Shown piece after piece: positions 1 to 9,157 of a stretch of 19,663 bases of DNA (its first letter is position 1; the number at the start of each line of letters is the position of its first letter). A model generated the notes under the pieces. It was not told where the DNA came from and made no database searches. It was given only the letters and a program-made list of their open reading frames with translations. The position numbers and the translations under genes were made by a program. The stretch comes from Discostella pseudostelligera (taxonomy: Eukaryota > Bacillariophyta > Thalassiosirophyceae > Thalassiosirales > Thalassiosiraceae). The stretch is from contig JALLBK010000512.1 in the NCBI GenBank assembly GCA_036940085.1, positions 1-19,663 of the forward strand, in the 5' to 3' direction.

Positions 1-430
1 ACCTCCATGCACCTCCATCATGCACCTGTGCTTGCACCTCCATCTCCATGCACCTATGCTTTATGCTTCCATGCACCTCCTCATTGCACCTCCATGCACC
101 TGCACCTCCATGCAAACGCACATGCACATGCTCCACCTAGTGCATCTGCTTCTGCATCTACACCTGCACATGATGATGCACCTGCACTTCTGTTGAACCT
201 CATTTTGCACTTACACTGAACCTAACTAATACTTACTCAACACCTCAGCCTGCCTCTGTACCTCTGTACCTCTGCACCTGAACTTGTGCACCTCTGCATC
301 TCTTCACCTCTGTGGAACCTCTGCACCACCTCTGCTGATTTTCTGCTGATCCTCTGCTGGATCGCTCCACCTGAACCTGGCTACACTGCTCTGCATTCAC
401 TTTGACCACCAGCATTCTTTCATCAGTTTG
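1..430. repeat. Degenerate CACCTC/TGCACC low-complexity repeat
   Basis: Short units of the type CACCTCCATG, TGCACCT and, further on, CACCTCTG recur dozens of times with irregular spacing and many substitutions. Positions 1-130 are the densest part. From about 245 the unit drifts to CCTCTGTACC and CCTCTGCTG. The open frames here read as His/Pro/Leu-rich or Gln/Arg-rich strings typical of translated simple repeats, so I see no gene. This is an old, decayed minisatellite or cryptic-simplicity tract; its left edge lies outside the window. Confidence 0.7.
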
Positions 431-460
431 CAGCATTTGGCAGCATCATTTATGTTCTTC

Positions 461-525
461 TTGGTCAGCAGAATTTGTCACCAGCAACAATGGTCAGCAC
501 TATCAGTCAGCACTATTGGTCAGAC
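461..525. repeat. GGTCAGCA short direct repeats
   Basis: TGGTCAGCA or a close variant (CAGTCAGCAC, TTGGTCAGAC) occurs about five times in 65 bases, following directly on the CACCTC-type repeats. It looks like a separate short decayed repeat. No coding or structural RNA signal is visible. Confidence 0.5.
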
Positions 526-1977
526 AATAAAGCCACCTCAGCATCAATCATCATTCATCCCTTTCTCAGCAGTAGATTATTCTTGATCACCAGCAGATGG
601 AGACACCATTGCTCCTGATCCTAGAAGTCAACTAGAATCAGTAGAATGGGTTGATTCCACACTTTTTGACACTCCTCATCTCCTATCTCCTGCTGTGGTG
701 CAAGAAGTGGACTGGGTGCCAGGTGCACTGGGCGCCGGCAGCTTAGCAGCTTGCTGTCATTGGCATTGCTGGGCATTGGGGTCTCATTCTTCATCTTCAC
801 TCACCACACCACATTTTGACCACCATACTCCTACTACTAGTACAGCATACTAATAGTACATCTACATCATGTTCATGCTGGGGGCTGGGGGCTGCTGGGG
901 GGATCAGCTGTCACAACACCCAACACCCAAACACCAGCACCCCCTTCATATTGTTCAGCATGGTGCAAGTTGCAAGAGGAAGAAAAGTGGGTGGGGCATG
1001 AGGCACGGGGATGGGGTTGTAGTAGCAGTACTTAGTACTTAGCTATTGATGCTTACCATCTGCATTGGTTATCATTGATCAGCATGCATTCTTATTCACT
1101 GCTGTCACCATTCACCATCACCACAGCCTGATCTCCGACGAGGTCACCACAAGATAGATGACTGACACTTTGTCGGTGGCCAGCAGGTGCTTACAGGTGG
1201 CAGAGAATTGGCGGGAAACCTTCGCTTGGAGTTGATTGCTTCCCGTCATCTTTGTCTCCCCCAATTTTGAATAATTTTGCCATTGCCATTGCCCATTGCC
1301 CATCGCATTGCACCACTAAGGTGGTGTCTCCAGGCAGAAAATCCGATGCCAACTGGTTGAGGTTGCCCACCATCTCTTCCAGGCAGACAATTCCATCCAA
1401 AGTTTGACCCCCTGGTTTGAAGTTTGGAAGTCTGCATAGGAATCAATACTTTAAATGGCGCGAAGGAAGCAATCCATTGACCAATGGTGACGACCACCAC
1501 CATGACATCCGAATTCGATGGTCCGCCACACCATGCCTCTGCCGACGCGACGGCGGCTTGAGGATATGCTATCGAGAGTGTCTGCCGCTATGGTTCATTC
1601 GTGATCGGCGACCACGACGACAACGACGACGACGTTGTTGACAAGAGACGAGAGCATTATCATTAAATTAAGATATTACACATAATTATGCTTCTATTTA
1701 GCCTCATATTACTCTCACTTTGGAGGACGGTGGTGCAATCACTCACTCCGATATCGCGACGGCGATGCAACTTTTGACGACGACGACAGCCACGGCGACA
1801 TGTTTGAAATCCCTCTTTTCTCCTCAACCCTCCGGCGGATTCGAGCCACGACACCGATCCCCTATCATGTATTCCATGCAGCATGATTCTGTTACCTCCG
1901 AATCAATCAACAGCAGGCGTTGCCGTCGGCTGCCATGGTGGATGGTTGGGGGGGAGAGCGGAAGGAATCGAGTCAAT
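526..1977. other. Long stretch without a supported gene
   Basis: No open frame here has the length, ATG start and non-repetitive composition expected of a gene. The longest plus frame, beginning at 1720, starts on TTG and runs out of frame across the start of the UBLCP1 gene. Minus frames around 1191-1503 are short and rich in Gly/Trp/Gln from GGCAATGGCAATGG-like sequence. A (GAC)n-like tract lies near 1613-1637. The stretch probably holds intergenic DNA and the distal upstream region of the downstream gene. An unrecognised multi-exon gene with very short exons cannot be excluded. Confidence 0.5.
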
Positions 1978-2112
1978 TCGAAACTTTGGGTCAAAAGTTG
2001 GCATCGAGCCCACTGCTGGGTTCATTCGATCGGAACAGACGTCGATTTCGAACTTTTGTTTTGGCGGGAAGCTCGAAACTTGGGTTCGAAACTTCGAACT
2101 TGGGTTCAAAAT
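1978..2112. repeat. CGAAACTTGGGTTC imperfect repeats upstream of UBLCP1
   Basis: An 18-20 base unit close to CGAAACTTGGGTTCGAAA occurs at about 1979-1996, 2048-2065 (degenerate), 2073-2090 and 2094-2111. The last two copies are almost contiguous. TTCGAA occurs twice around 2084-2098, giving small palindromes. The array ends about 35 bases before the UBLCP1 ATG, so it lies in its promoter or 5' UTR. Function unknown. Confidence 0.55.
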
Positions 2113-2147
2113 TCCTGCCTGGAAGCACCGACTAATATGAATATACC

Positions 2148-3567
2148 ATGGAAACCGACGACGATTCCAAAATTGCCGCGACGGCGCTACCCTCTGCTGC
2201 CTCTGCTACGGCGACTTCAGCCCCTCCTCCTGCAAATGCATCCCAGGTTGGTGTGACCATGATCGCCAAGTATGGCAAACAAAAGATCGAAATCTCCAAC
2301 CTGTCACCCAGCTCGACGAATCTCGGCACCGTCAAGGCCATACTGCATGAAAAAACTGGCATTTTGCCCAAGCGACAGAAGCTCATTGGACTCAAGACGA
2401 ATGGCCGCTCATCCTCGACTTTGGATGATGATACGCTACTATCGGATCTGAAGGTCAAGGGGGGTGGAGGAGCAGAAGAGTCCGTAGTGATTCATCAATT
2501 CATTTTAATGGGGACACCGGAGGAACAAATCTTTATAGATCCATCAGAAAAGGCCGACCTGCCGGATATCATTGATGACTTTGATTTAGATTTCAATGCT
2601 GGAAGTGAGGAGGTAAGCTATCATATATGGATGTATGATGCGGCCAGATGACTATGTCATACTCACAAGTCTACCATCCATGTTCATCAATGCAAAACAA
2701 AAAATTACAGTGGATCCAGCACAAAGCCAAAGAAGACAATCTCCAGAAATTTACAGAGTCTACCGAAGTTCACCTCATCAATCCACCTCGAGGATCCGTA
2801 GCTGATAATACTTACAAACCGCTACTTGTCCTTGATTTAGATCATACACTACTTGATTTCTCTTCGAGAACATTGACGGAAAATGGAGCCACCGCGATGG
2901 ATATTGGATCCAGGGATGACGCCGTGGCCAACCAGCTGAAACGACCGTATATGGACGAGTTCTTAGCATGGACCTACAAATATTATGATCTGGTGGTTTG
3001 GTCTCAAACATCGTGGAAATGGTTAGAGGTGAGTTGGTGCTACTTCTCTTAACGTCAATGGCAGCAAACGATCACGACTTTGTGTTCCTATGCACTTACC
3101 ATGGAATTACTCACAGATTTGCGTCCTTCTGATCTTCGAATCAGATCAAGCTGACAGAATTAGGTATGCTCACACATCCGGATTACAAAATCTGCTTCGT
3201 ATTAGACAAGACGAGCATGTTCCAAATCGTCAGCACTAATCGATCAGGGAAAAAAGTTACCCATCACGTGAAGCCGCTGCAAATCATATGGAGCAAATTC
3301 ACTCAGTGGACTAGTCGTAATACCGTTCATTTGGATGATTTAGAACGAAACTTTGCGTTGAATCTAGGGAGCGGGCTGAAATGCACTGCCTATTACCGGT
3401 CAAAGAAGAAGAGGAATGGCAGCAAGGACCAGGAATTATTGGGACTTGGACGATTTCTAGAACTGCTTGCTACCCATGATGATTCCAAACACAATTTTGA
3501 TAACGTCGATTTCCAATTCTGGCAGGATTATGTCAATGGGAAGCGAGACTTTTCAAGGAAAAAATGA
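2148..3567 (+). CDS. UBLCP1: Ubiquitin-like domain-containing CTD phosphatase (UBLCP1-type, proteasome phosphatase)
   Basis: Three exons are inferred: 2148-2612, 2711-3028 and 3145-3567. The introns (98 and 116 bp) are both GT-AG and phase 0, giving 401 residues. An N-terminal ubiquitin-like domain (about residues 35-115, with the ILPKRQKLIGLK segment typical of this family) precedes a HAD/FCP-type phosphatase domain. Its catalytic motif LDLDHT places the nucleophile and acid aspartates at about 197 and 199. VVWSQTS, HVKPLQIIWSKF and HLDDLERNF match the later family motifs. Known UBLCP1 is nuclear and dephosphorylates the 26S proteasome, lowering its activity. The animal protein is about 320 residues; this one is longer through an Ala/Ser/Pro-rich N terminus and inserts before and after the catalytic motif. 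The start ATG has a good context (ACCATGG). The gene converges on the WW-domain gene, with 164 bp between stop codons. Family assignment is firm; exact splice sites are inferred from frame and alignment. Confidence 0.93.
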
Positions 3568-3731
3568 TGGCACTCTAGTAGAGTGCAGGCAATTCATAGT
3601 AGTTTTTCCCACAGAGCTCCTAGTATCGCTTATTTCACTATTTCAACAAATATTGAGGGTCTCCAAAGCATACAGAGCGACCGCCTCTACTAACAAACAT
3701 TTGAACTGGTATGACGACCCCCGGCTTGTCT

Positions 3732-6578
3732 TCACTGTTCCAAGTCTACAGGCTTTTCCCAGGTGGTGTTTGTCCCATCCGAGAAATATTTTTTCCCAGT
3801 ATTGCGATCGATATATTCCCTCCATCCCTTGTTTGCTTTCTTCGTATCGTCGCAGCTCGTCGTCACGGGAGAATAATCACGAGAGAAGTTCACTGGTTTG
3901 TTCCACGTTGTTGTTACACCGTCCGAATAATATTTTTCACCAGTGCTAAGATCGGTGTATTCCTTCCACCCCTTTCTCTTCTTCCTTGACGTGGCTGAGC
4001 TTGTCGTGCTGGTACTTACAGGACTGTCCCTCATTGCCACGTACACTACATCTGCCAAGTCCGTCTTTTCCTGATACTCAATATTGGTACGAGTAATGGG
4101 AATAGTTGGCGAATCACTAGATTCAACACTGCGAACGGTTATCTCGGGACTTGCTGGCCAAGTAGGCTCACTCTCCGGCTTATTCCTGGTCGGCGATTCA
4201 CACGTTTTGTTATCCGATGTCTTCATTTTGTTGAAGAAGGACATCTTGAACCTTTTCTTTTGCGCCCGTGGCGGCTTTTGGTGTGGTTCCATGTCGATGC
4301 TAGATTTTACCATCTCGACGCTAGATTCAGCAAGCTCTTGCTGCTGTTCCACTGGTGGTAGTAGCAGTGGCAGGGGCGGCACCTCCTTCTTAGATTCAGT
4401 GGCAATACTTGACACGGGTGTTGGTGGGCGCTCGGACAGAGTGATGCTCTTACCGTCTCGTGCATCGTCGCTCATAAACATCTCAGCACTGTCATCAGAC
4501 ACCTCGGTCGCACTCGACTTGTTGCAAGCTCCCTCGGTTTGCTCGGATTCTTTCACCGGTACCGGAATGATACTATCAACAATAGGCTGGGCCTCGTTCA
4601 ATTTTGATGACTTACGAGACAGACTTGGAATCACTTTGATGAATGGAGACGCCGACCGATGCCTCGTGATGGGTTTGGTACTTGCACCCTCAGTGGATTC
4701 TGAAATCAACAAATTTGCATCCTCCCGAGCCGTGTTAACTTTTGAAGACTTGCGCGACAGAGTCACCATTGCTTTGATGAAAGGGGACTCCGACCGATGC
4801 CTAGGAATGGACTTTGTTTTTACCACTGCCACTTCATCAACATCAACTTTGTCTATCGAAGGAATGACTGTTGACGGTGGTGCATTGTCTATGTGAGCAA
4901 CAGCTGCCTCATTCAACTCTATGCCAGCCAATTCATTCTCATATGAATTTAATGCTAGCTTCGATTCCATATCTGTTGCCGCCAAAGCGACGATGTCGTC
5001 TTTTGCCTTATCGTCCGGAATACCATCACTTGTTACGAATCCACGATCAATATCCTCATGATCTTCTGGCTTCACTACTTCGCCACTGGGATTATTTATG
5101 TCCATGGCACTGTCTTCTGCAGCATCTGAACGCAAATTTTCCATCAGAGAATGAGCAGCAACGGGCTCCTCTTTTACATCTGACTTCTTTCCAATCAATT
5201 TCTCTTCCACTTTGGCCATCCGTACCTTCACTGTCAACCCATTGGACGTTTGTGAGCCACATTTGCTGGAATTGCTGGGACTCTTATTATACATGGCTCG
5301 AATGTCGTTCCTCTCTCGACTCTTCTCACTCTGTCCTTCCTTGTGATGCTTCGGTGCATCAACCTGTTCAGCTCGTTGCTTCTTCTTGTTCCAATCCCAA
5401 CTTTCTTGATCATCGTCATCATTATCTTTCAATTTGGTCTGTTCAAGACGATCGACTTCCGCTTCTTCGCAATGTTTGAAGTCACAGAGGAGGTAGGACA
5501 TACATGGAGAATTTACCAAGCCGAACAATGTCCCTTCCACATCCTCATCATCGTCTTCCTCCTCCTCATAACGCTCGTACAATCTCGAATGTTCTGACTT
5601 GCGCCCTCGAGATGCACGTGCGGCATTCCGTCCCCCTCTACGTCGCCTACCACCGCCACCCGTCTCGAGATATTTTCGTGCACCTCGAGCATTATTATTG
5701 CCATCATCACTCGTACTAAACATGGTCGTTCGACTCTCCGCCGTACTACAAAATGCAGTTGACACATCATTGGTGTAAAACGCAGTCGATAGGTCCGAAT
5801 AGTAGGTGCCCTCTTCGCTCGAGGCCAGCAGCGAGTCATCCTCTTCCTCATCATAGTTGTTGCTGCTGCTGTTGTGTAGGTCGTCGCTCATTCCACGTCC
5901 TCCATACCCGTACCTATCCATTCCACTAATCATGCTTTTGTCACCAACGTCCAATATGGTTTTCACTTCGACCAATAACTTTCGGCGTTCGTCTTTGGAC
6001 AATTGTCGATATTTAGATAGATATTCCTTAAGATCCTTATCTTTGGATATGGAAGGAGTGTTGGATGGAAGTGGCGGTGGATTATTGGCACCATAGACTG
6101 AAGTAATTGCGTGCAATTGCGTGTCAACACAATGTTGATGTCGACTCATCTCAATTTCATCTTCACTTGCGTCAATGTTGGTAGTGTTCCGTTTGTTTCT
6201 TTCATTGCTGCCATTACTACCATCGCTTCTTTCAGTTCGAATGGAACAAGCCGGTGACTCCGGTACCTCCAGCGGTTCCAGCTGGGCTTCAATGGCTTCA
6301 TCGTGCATACGTTCTTGGCCCATCATGGCATCGAGTAGCTGCGAGCCTGTCATGGACATGGGCGTTCCACGGCCATCACCATCACTGCTTCTTGCATTGA
6401 ACTGCTCCGTCATTACGGAAGGCTTGGAGGTGTCGTTGGTGGCAATGGTATGAACTGAATGATAACTATTTTCGCCAATCATTATTATTTGTTGTCCCTG
6501 GAGCAAACCCCTAGTAGAGCTTGAGGGCTCGCGTGTGGGGAGACATGCCACCATTGTCGTCGAGCTTTCGTTGATCAT
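3732..6578 (-). CDS. Large acidic, Ser-rich protein with two C-terminal WW domains
   Basis: A single uninterrupted 948-codon frame starts at ATG 6578. Two WW domains lie at about residues 870-896 and 918-943. Each has GW at the front, a YY or YF pair in the middle (EKYYSDG, KKYFSDG) and a TTWxKP end, with the two tryptophans 21 residues apart. WW domains bind proline-rich or phospho-Ser/Pro ligands. The other 860 residues look mostly disordered. They include a helical Lys/Arg/Glu segment near LSKYRQLSKDERRKLLVEV, Asp/Glu runs, an Arg/Gly patch (GGGRRRRGGRN), and a duplicated module RHRSxSPFIK...LSRKSSK whose copies are about 45 residues apart. That module carries basophilic and proline-directed phosphorylation-like sites. 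No enzyme domain, signal peptide or membrane segment was seen. I infer a scaffold or regulatory role but do not recognise the family beyond the WW domains. An antisense 270-codon frame within it is judged a shadow. Confidence 0.85.
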   Translation of the reverse strand: MINESSTTMVACLPTREPSSSTRGLLQGQQIIMIGENSYHSVHTIATNDTSKPSVMTEQFNARSSDGDGRGTPMSMTGSQLLDAMMGQERMHDEAIEAQLEPLEVPESPACSIRTERSDGSNGSNERNKRNTTNIDASEDEIEMSRHQHCVDTQLHAITSVYGANNPPPLPSNTPSISKDKDLKEYLSKYRQLSKDERRKLLVEVKTILDVGDKSMISGMDRYGYGGRGMSDDLHNSSSNNYDEEEDDSLLASSEEGTYYSDLSTAFYTNDVSTAFCSTAESRTTMFSTSDDGNNNARGARKYLETGGGGRRRRGGRNAARASRGRKSEHSRLYERYEEEEDDDEDVEGTLFGLVNSPCMSYLLCDFKHCEEAEVDRLEQTKLKDNDDDDQESWDWNKKKQRAEQVDAPKHHKEGQSEKSRERNDIRAMYNKSPSNSSKCGSQTSNGLTVKVRMAKVEEKLIGKKSDVKEEPVAAHSLMENLRSDAAEDSAMDINNPSGEVVKPEDHEDIDRGFVTSDGIPDDKAKDDIVALAATDMESKLALNSYENELAGIELNEAAVAHIDNAPPSTVIPSIDKVDVDEVAVVKTKSIPRHRSESPFIKAMVTLSRKSSKVNTAREDANLLISESTEGASTKPITRHRSASPFIKVIPSLSRKSSKLNEAQPIVDSIIPVPVKESEQTEGACNKSSATEVSDDSAEMFMSDDARDGKSITLSERPPTPVSSIATESKKEVPPLPLLLPPVEQQQELAESSVEMVKSSIDMEPHQKPPRAQKKRFKMSFFNKMKTSDNKTCESPTRNKPESEPTWPASPEITVRSVESSDSPTIPITRTNIEYQEKTDLADVVYVAMRDSPVSTSTTSSATSRKKRKGWKEYTDLSTGEKYYSDGVTTTWNKPVNFSRDYSPVTTSCDDTKKANKGWREYIDRNTGKKYFSDGTNTTWEKPVDLEQ

Positions 6579-7052
6579 TTTCTTTGGCGCCGTATTGTAG
6601 ACAATTGACGGTAGAGAGGATGATCAATTACAAGAAATGTATGAAGCTTCTCTCTGACATGTTATTTATTTTGTCGCGGAGTAGAAATAATGATTATGGC
6701 GGCAGGATGATATGGTTGAGGAGAATAGATAGAGAGAAGATGATTGCCGCCCAAAATCATGCTTTCGTTCTCCTTCCATTCATGCGAATGCGATGCCCGC
6801 CATCCTCCATTTCATTGCAGACCATTGCCAATTGGGCATGGGAAACAAAGAGAGAGGCCTTTTGTATGGTGCCCTGTCTTGTTGATGGAGCTGGAACTGG
6901 AAAGTGTAAAGAGGGCGCGAAGAAAGGTTCGCATTCATACTAACAATTCCAACGTGCTCGAGAACTTGAGCCCGCTTCGGGGTTGAGCCTCTTCCCGCCA
7001 TTTTCAATTCTGAAAGTACGTAGGAGTAGTTAAAAATACGTTACATACCCCA

Positions 7053-7102
7053 CGATGACCGAAGCGATGACCAACTTAAGCATCTACGATGACCGATGAC
7101 GT
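7053..7102. promoter_or_regulatory. Four CGATGACC-type direct repeats ending in TGACGT
   Basis: CGATGACC occurs at 7053-7060, 7065-7072 and 7087-7094, and CGATGACG at 7094-7101. The last copy forms TGACGT (7097-7102), the half-site of CRE/bZIP elements. Such half-sites were reported in CO2- and cAMP-responsive promoters of the diatom Phaeodactylum. The regulatory role here is inferred from repetition and position only. Confidence 0.4.
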
Positions 7103-7116
7103 ACGCGATCTTGGTC

Positions 7117-7175
7117 TGGCCGCCGCCAGGCGCAACGTCTCTCCGCGCGGGCCGGCGGCCGGCCGCACGCGGCGA
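7117..7175. other. Short GC-rich block with GGCCGGCC palindromes
   Basis: This block is almost entirely G and C, unlike the surrounding AT-balanced DNA. It contains the 10-base perfect palindrome CGGCCGGCCG at 7156-7165 and the near-repeat GCCGGCGGCCGGCC. It lies in the presumed 5' leader or promoter of the carrier gene, where it could form strong secondary structure in a transcript. Confidence 0.6.
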
Positions 7176-7306
7176 CATCAACAGCGAGGATGGAGCGAAG
7201 GAAACGCAAGCAAGCAAAAGCGAATCTCATGACGATGACGACGACGACAAGAGGAATGCGGAAGCGACACCCATAGCCATAGTAAATACAAAATACCATA
7301 GGCAGG

Positions 7307-7336
7307 CATCATCGATCATCATCATCATCATCATCA
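7307..7336. repeat. (ATC)n microsatellite in the carrier 5' leader
   Basis: An uninterrupted ATC run spans 7315-7336, with a further interrupted ATC unit before it. It ends 30 bases upstream of the carrier ATG. Similar ATC/TGA runs occur inside coding Ser tracts elsewhere in the window, so this fits the general repeat style of the genome. Confidence 0.8.
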
Positions 7337-7366
7337 AAACGACCCTCATTATCTCATCGAACAATC

Positions 7367-8591
7367 ATGCCGATCAAACATCCCCGCGGTCGCAATCGCG
7401 CCCCCCTCCGGTCGCTCCTAACCTTCTTCTCCTTCATCTCGTACGTCACATCGGCGACACCGGCGGCCTCCATCGCCTCCAGCATAGACTTTCGTTACTT
7501 CGTGGCCGGGGGATCCTGTGCGGCCATATCCCATGGTATTACCTGCCCCATCGATGTTGTGAAGACACGGATGCAATCAAATCCTGAAAAGTACAAGTCA
7601 CTATTGCCCGCTACGGCGACGATTATCCGTGAGGAGGGAGCAGCGTCCCTGGTCAAGGGACTGGGTCCGACATTGGTAGGGTATGGCATTGAAGGAGCAT
7701 TAAAATTTGGTATCTATGAGATTACCAAGCCTTTAGTGGTAGTGGCATTTATGAAATTAAATGCCAATGGTGAAGCGGGGATGTTTCCATTTCTGATAGC
7801 GTCCATTTTGGCCGGGGCGGTGGCATCGTTAATTTTGGTGCCGATGGAGTCAACGAGGATACGAATGGTAACGGATCCGGAGTTTGAGGGTGTGGGTTTG
7901 CTTGGTGGATTGAGTAAATTAGTCGAGGAGGCTGGTGTGGCACAGACATTGTCGTTGGGAATGGGAGCCATGTTGGCGAAGCAGGTGAGTGCAATTGTCG
8001 ATGGGTTTCTTGTGTGACGTCCTCATCTTCGTCATAGAGAGATTATTGACTTCTAACAATCGATGAACAATGCAATATCACGGATACAAGATTCCCTACA
8101 CCTTTGGAAAACAAGTTTCGTTTGATATCGTGGCCAAATATCTGTATCGAATGTTGAATTCACCCACAGCCGATTCAGCAGCGACTTTATCGGAATTACT
8201 CTCCAAAAGTCTTAGCCCCGACTTTGTGAAGTGGACCGTGTCTGTTCTATCGGCAATGGTAGCCTCCGTAATGGCTTGCTTCTTGAGTCATCCTGGAGAT
8301 GTCATCTTAACTGAGACCCATAAAGGAGGAGGTCACGGCGGCACTACTGACAAACAACCATCCAAGAAGTCAAAAGAAACAACATCGTCGGCGTCAAAGC
8401 AAAGTCTATGTGAGGTGTCAGCAACAATTTATTCGCGAAATGGAGAGAAAGGTGTGATGCAAGGACTGTCGGGCTTCTTCACTGGGTTGCAAGCACGATT
8501 TGTACATGTTGGGTTGATTATTACCAGTCAGTTGGTCATTTATGATATTGTGAAGCAGCTATTGGGATTGCCTGCCACTGGATCGCATTGA
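7367..8591 (+). CDS. Mitochondrial phosphate-carrier-like SLC25 protein
   Basis: Two exons, 7367-7984 and 8091-8591, are joined by a 106-bp phase-0 GT-AG intron and give 372 residues. The three SLC25 repeats show their signatures: PIDVVKTR at residue 61, PMESTR at 159, and a divergent SHPGDVIL at about 272. That divergent third signature, the GYGIEGALKFGIYE segment and the spliced junction KQ-IPYTFGK match the phosphate carriers (SLC25A3/PHT3), which bring phosphate with protons across the inner mitochondrial membrane for ATP synthesis. The first 40 residues include a hydrophobic stretch (LLTFFSFISYV) that resembles a signal anchor more than a typical amphipathic mitochondrial presequence, so location is uncertain. 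A Lys/Ser/Gly-rich insert of about 30 residues follows the third signature. Transport of phosphate is inferred from family resemblance. Confidence 0.88.
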
Positions 8592-9157
8592 GGGCATTGT
8601 TTTTTAGTTAAGAATCATTTCATATTTTTGTCTCCGGAGGACAAATATGAACATAGACATTCATTGTTGATTATGTACTTAATAATGATTCGTCTACTTT
8701 AGGCATGGTAGCTCGACCGTCGCTCGACTCTATTCCTTTGTCAGAGATGATGATCGCCTGCCCTTGAATTGCCTGCACCGAATGAAGAGAGAGAGCCGGT
8801 TGCATTCTATCAATTCGATGAGGAAACAGACAATTTTAATAGTGGAGAGAGATTGATTGTGGATTCATGCTCCATTGATTGCGAATGGAGGGAGCACACA
8901 CTTCGAGATGATGATTCGAGATGACACCTTCAATGTGGGACGGAGTGAAACAGCTGACACCAATGACGGCACCTCCACCCGAAGAAATATGTACTATTCC
9001 GCTGTAGAAATCTCATGGATCTTATAGAACCATGAAATCTTTGTTGAACCCTCGTCAAAACCAAGCAGCACATCAAAGATCCATGCTCACACTTCATCTC
9101 GATGGCTCATAAAAAAGCTGGACCATAACCAATCCCATCGATATCCTCTCGATCAAG
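8592..9157. other. Intergenic stretch: carrier 3' region and upstream DNA of the small Tyr/Ser/Asn-rich gene
   Basis: No supported gene is present. The first 60 bases hold a hairpin (separate entry). A short imperfect inverted repeat built on TCATGG/CCATGA lies near 9011-9040. The remainder looks like unique, non-coding sequence that probably holds the promoter and 5' leader of the gene at 9569. Confidence 0.5.
8620..8650 (+). other. Hairpin just downstream of the carrier stop codon
   Basis: TCATATTTTTGTC and GACAAATATGA form an 11-bp stem with a two-base bulge around a TCCGGAG loop. The hairpin starts 29 bases after the stop codon, so it should lie in the 3' UTR. A possible outer pairing, GAATCATT near 8612 with AATGATTC near 8684, would enclose it. 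It could be a 3' UTR structure or 3'-end signal. Confidence 0.5.

Larger units (their letters stand above)
6579..7366. promoter_or_regulatory. Divergent intergenic region between the WW gene and the phosphate-carrier gene
   Basis: These 788 bases separate two divergent start codons, so promoters and 5' UTRs of both genes are expected here. Visible elements are a cluster of four CGATGACC/CGATGACG units (7053-7101), a GC-rich block (7117-7175) and an (ATC)n microsatellite (7307-7336) ending 30 bases before the carrier ATG. A 163-codon plus frame from ATG 7096 overlaps the carrier exon in another frame and has repeat-like composition (Asp run, Ile run), so I do not call it a gene. Confidence 0.6.

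Noticed and set aside
1191..1503. Two overlapping minus frames of 69 and 85 codons
   Set aside because: They overlap each other in different frames, are short, and include a GGCAATGGCAATGG-type repeat; no family resemblance.
2080..2095. GGGTTCGAAAC resembling a tRNA T-arm/B-box
   Set aside because: No A-box, cloverleaf or anticodon stem could be placed upstream; it is part of the local CGAAACTTGGGTTC repeat.
1720..2256. 178-codon plus frame upstream of and overlapping the UBLCP1 start
   Set aside because: It begins on TTG, overlaps the supported gene in another frame, and reads through the CGAAACTTGGGTTC repeats with no domain.
4084..4896. 270-codon plus-strand frame antisense to the WW-domain gene
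   Set aside because: It lies wholly inside a 948-codon minus frame with recognisable domains; its composition mirrors the opposite-strand codons and it has no domain of its own.
7096..7587. 163-codon plus frame across the divergent region and carrier exon 1
   Set aside because: It contains Asp and Ile runs from trinucleotide repeats and overlaps the well-supported carrier exon in a different frame.
9011..9040. Imperfect inverted repeat built on TCATGG/CCATGA
   Set aside because: The arms have several mismatches and are short enough to occur by chance.
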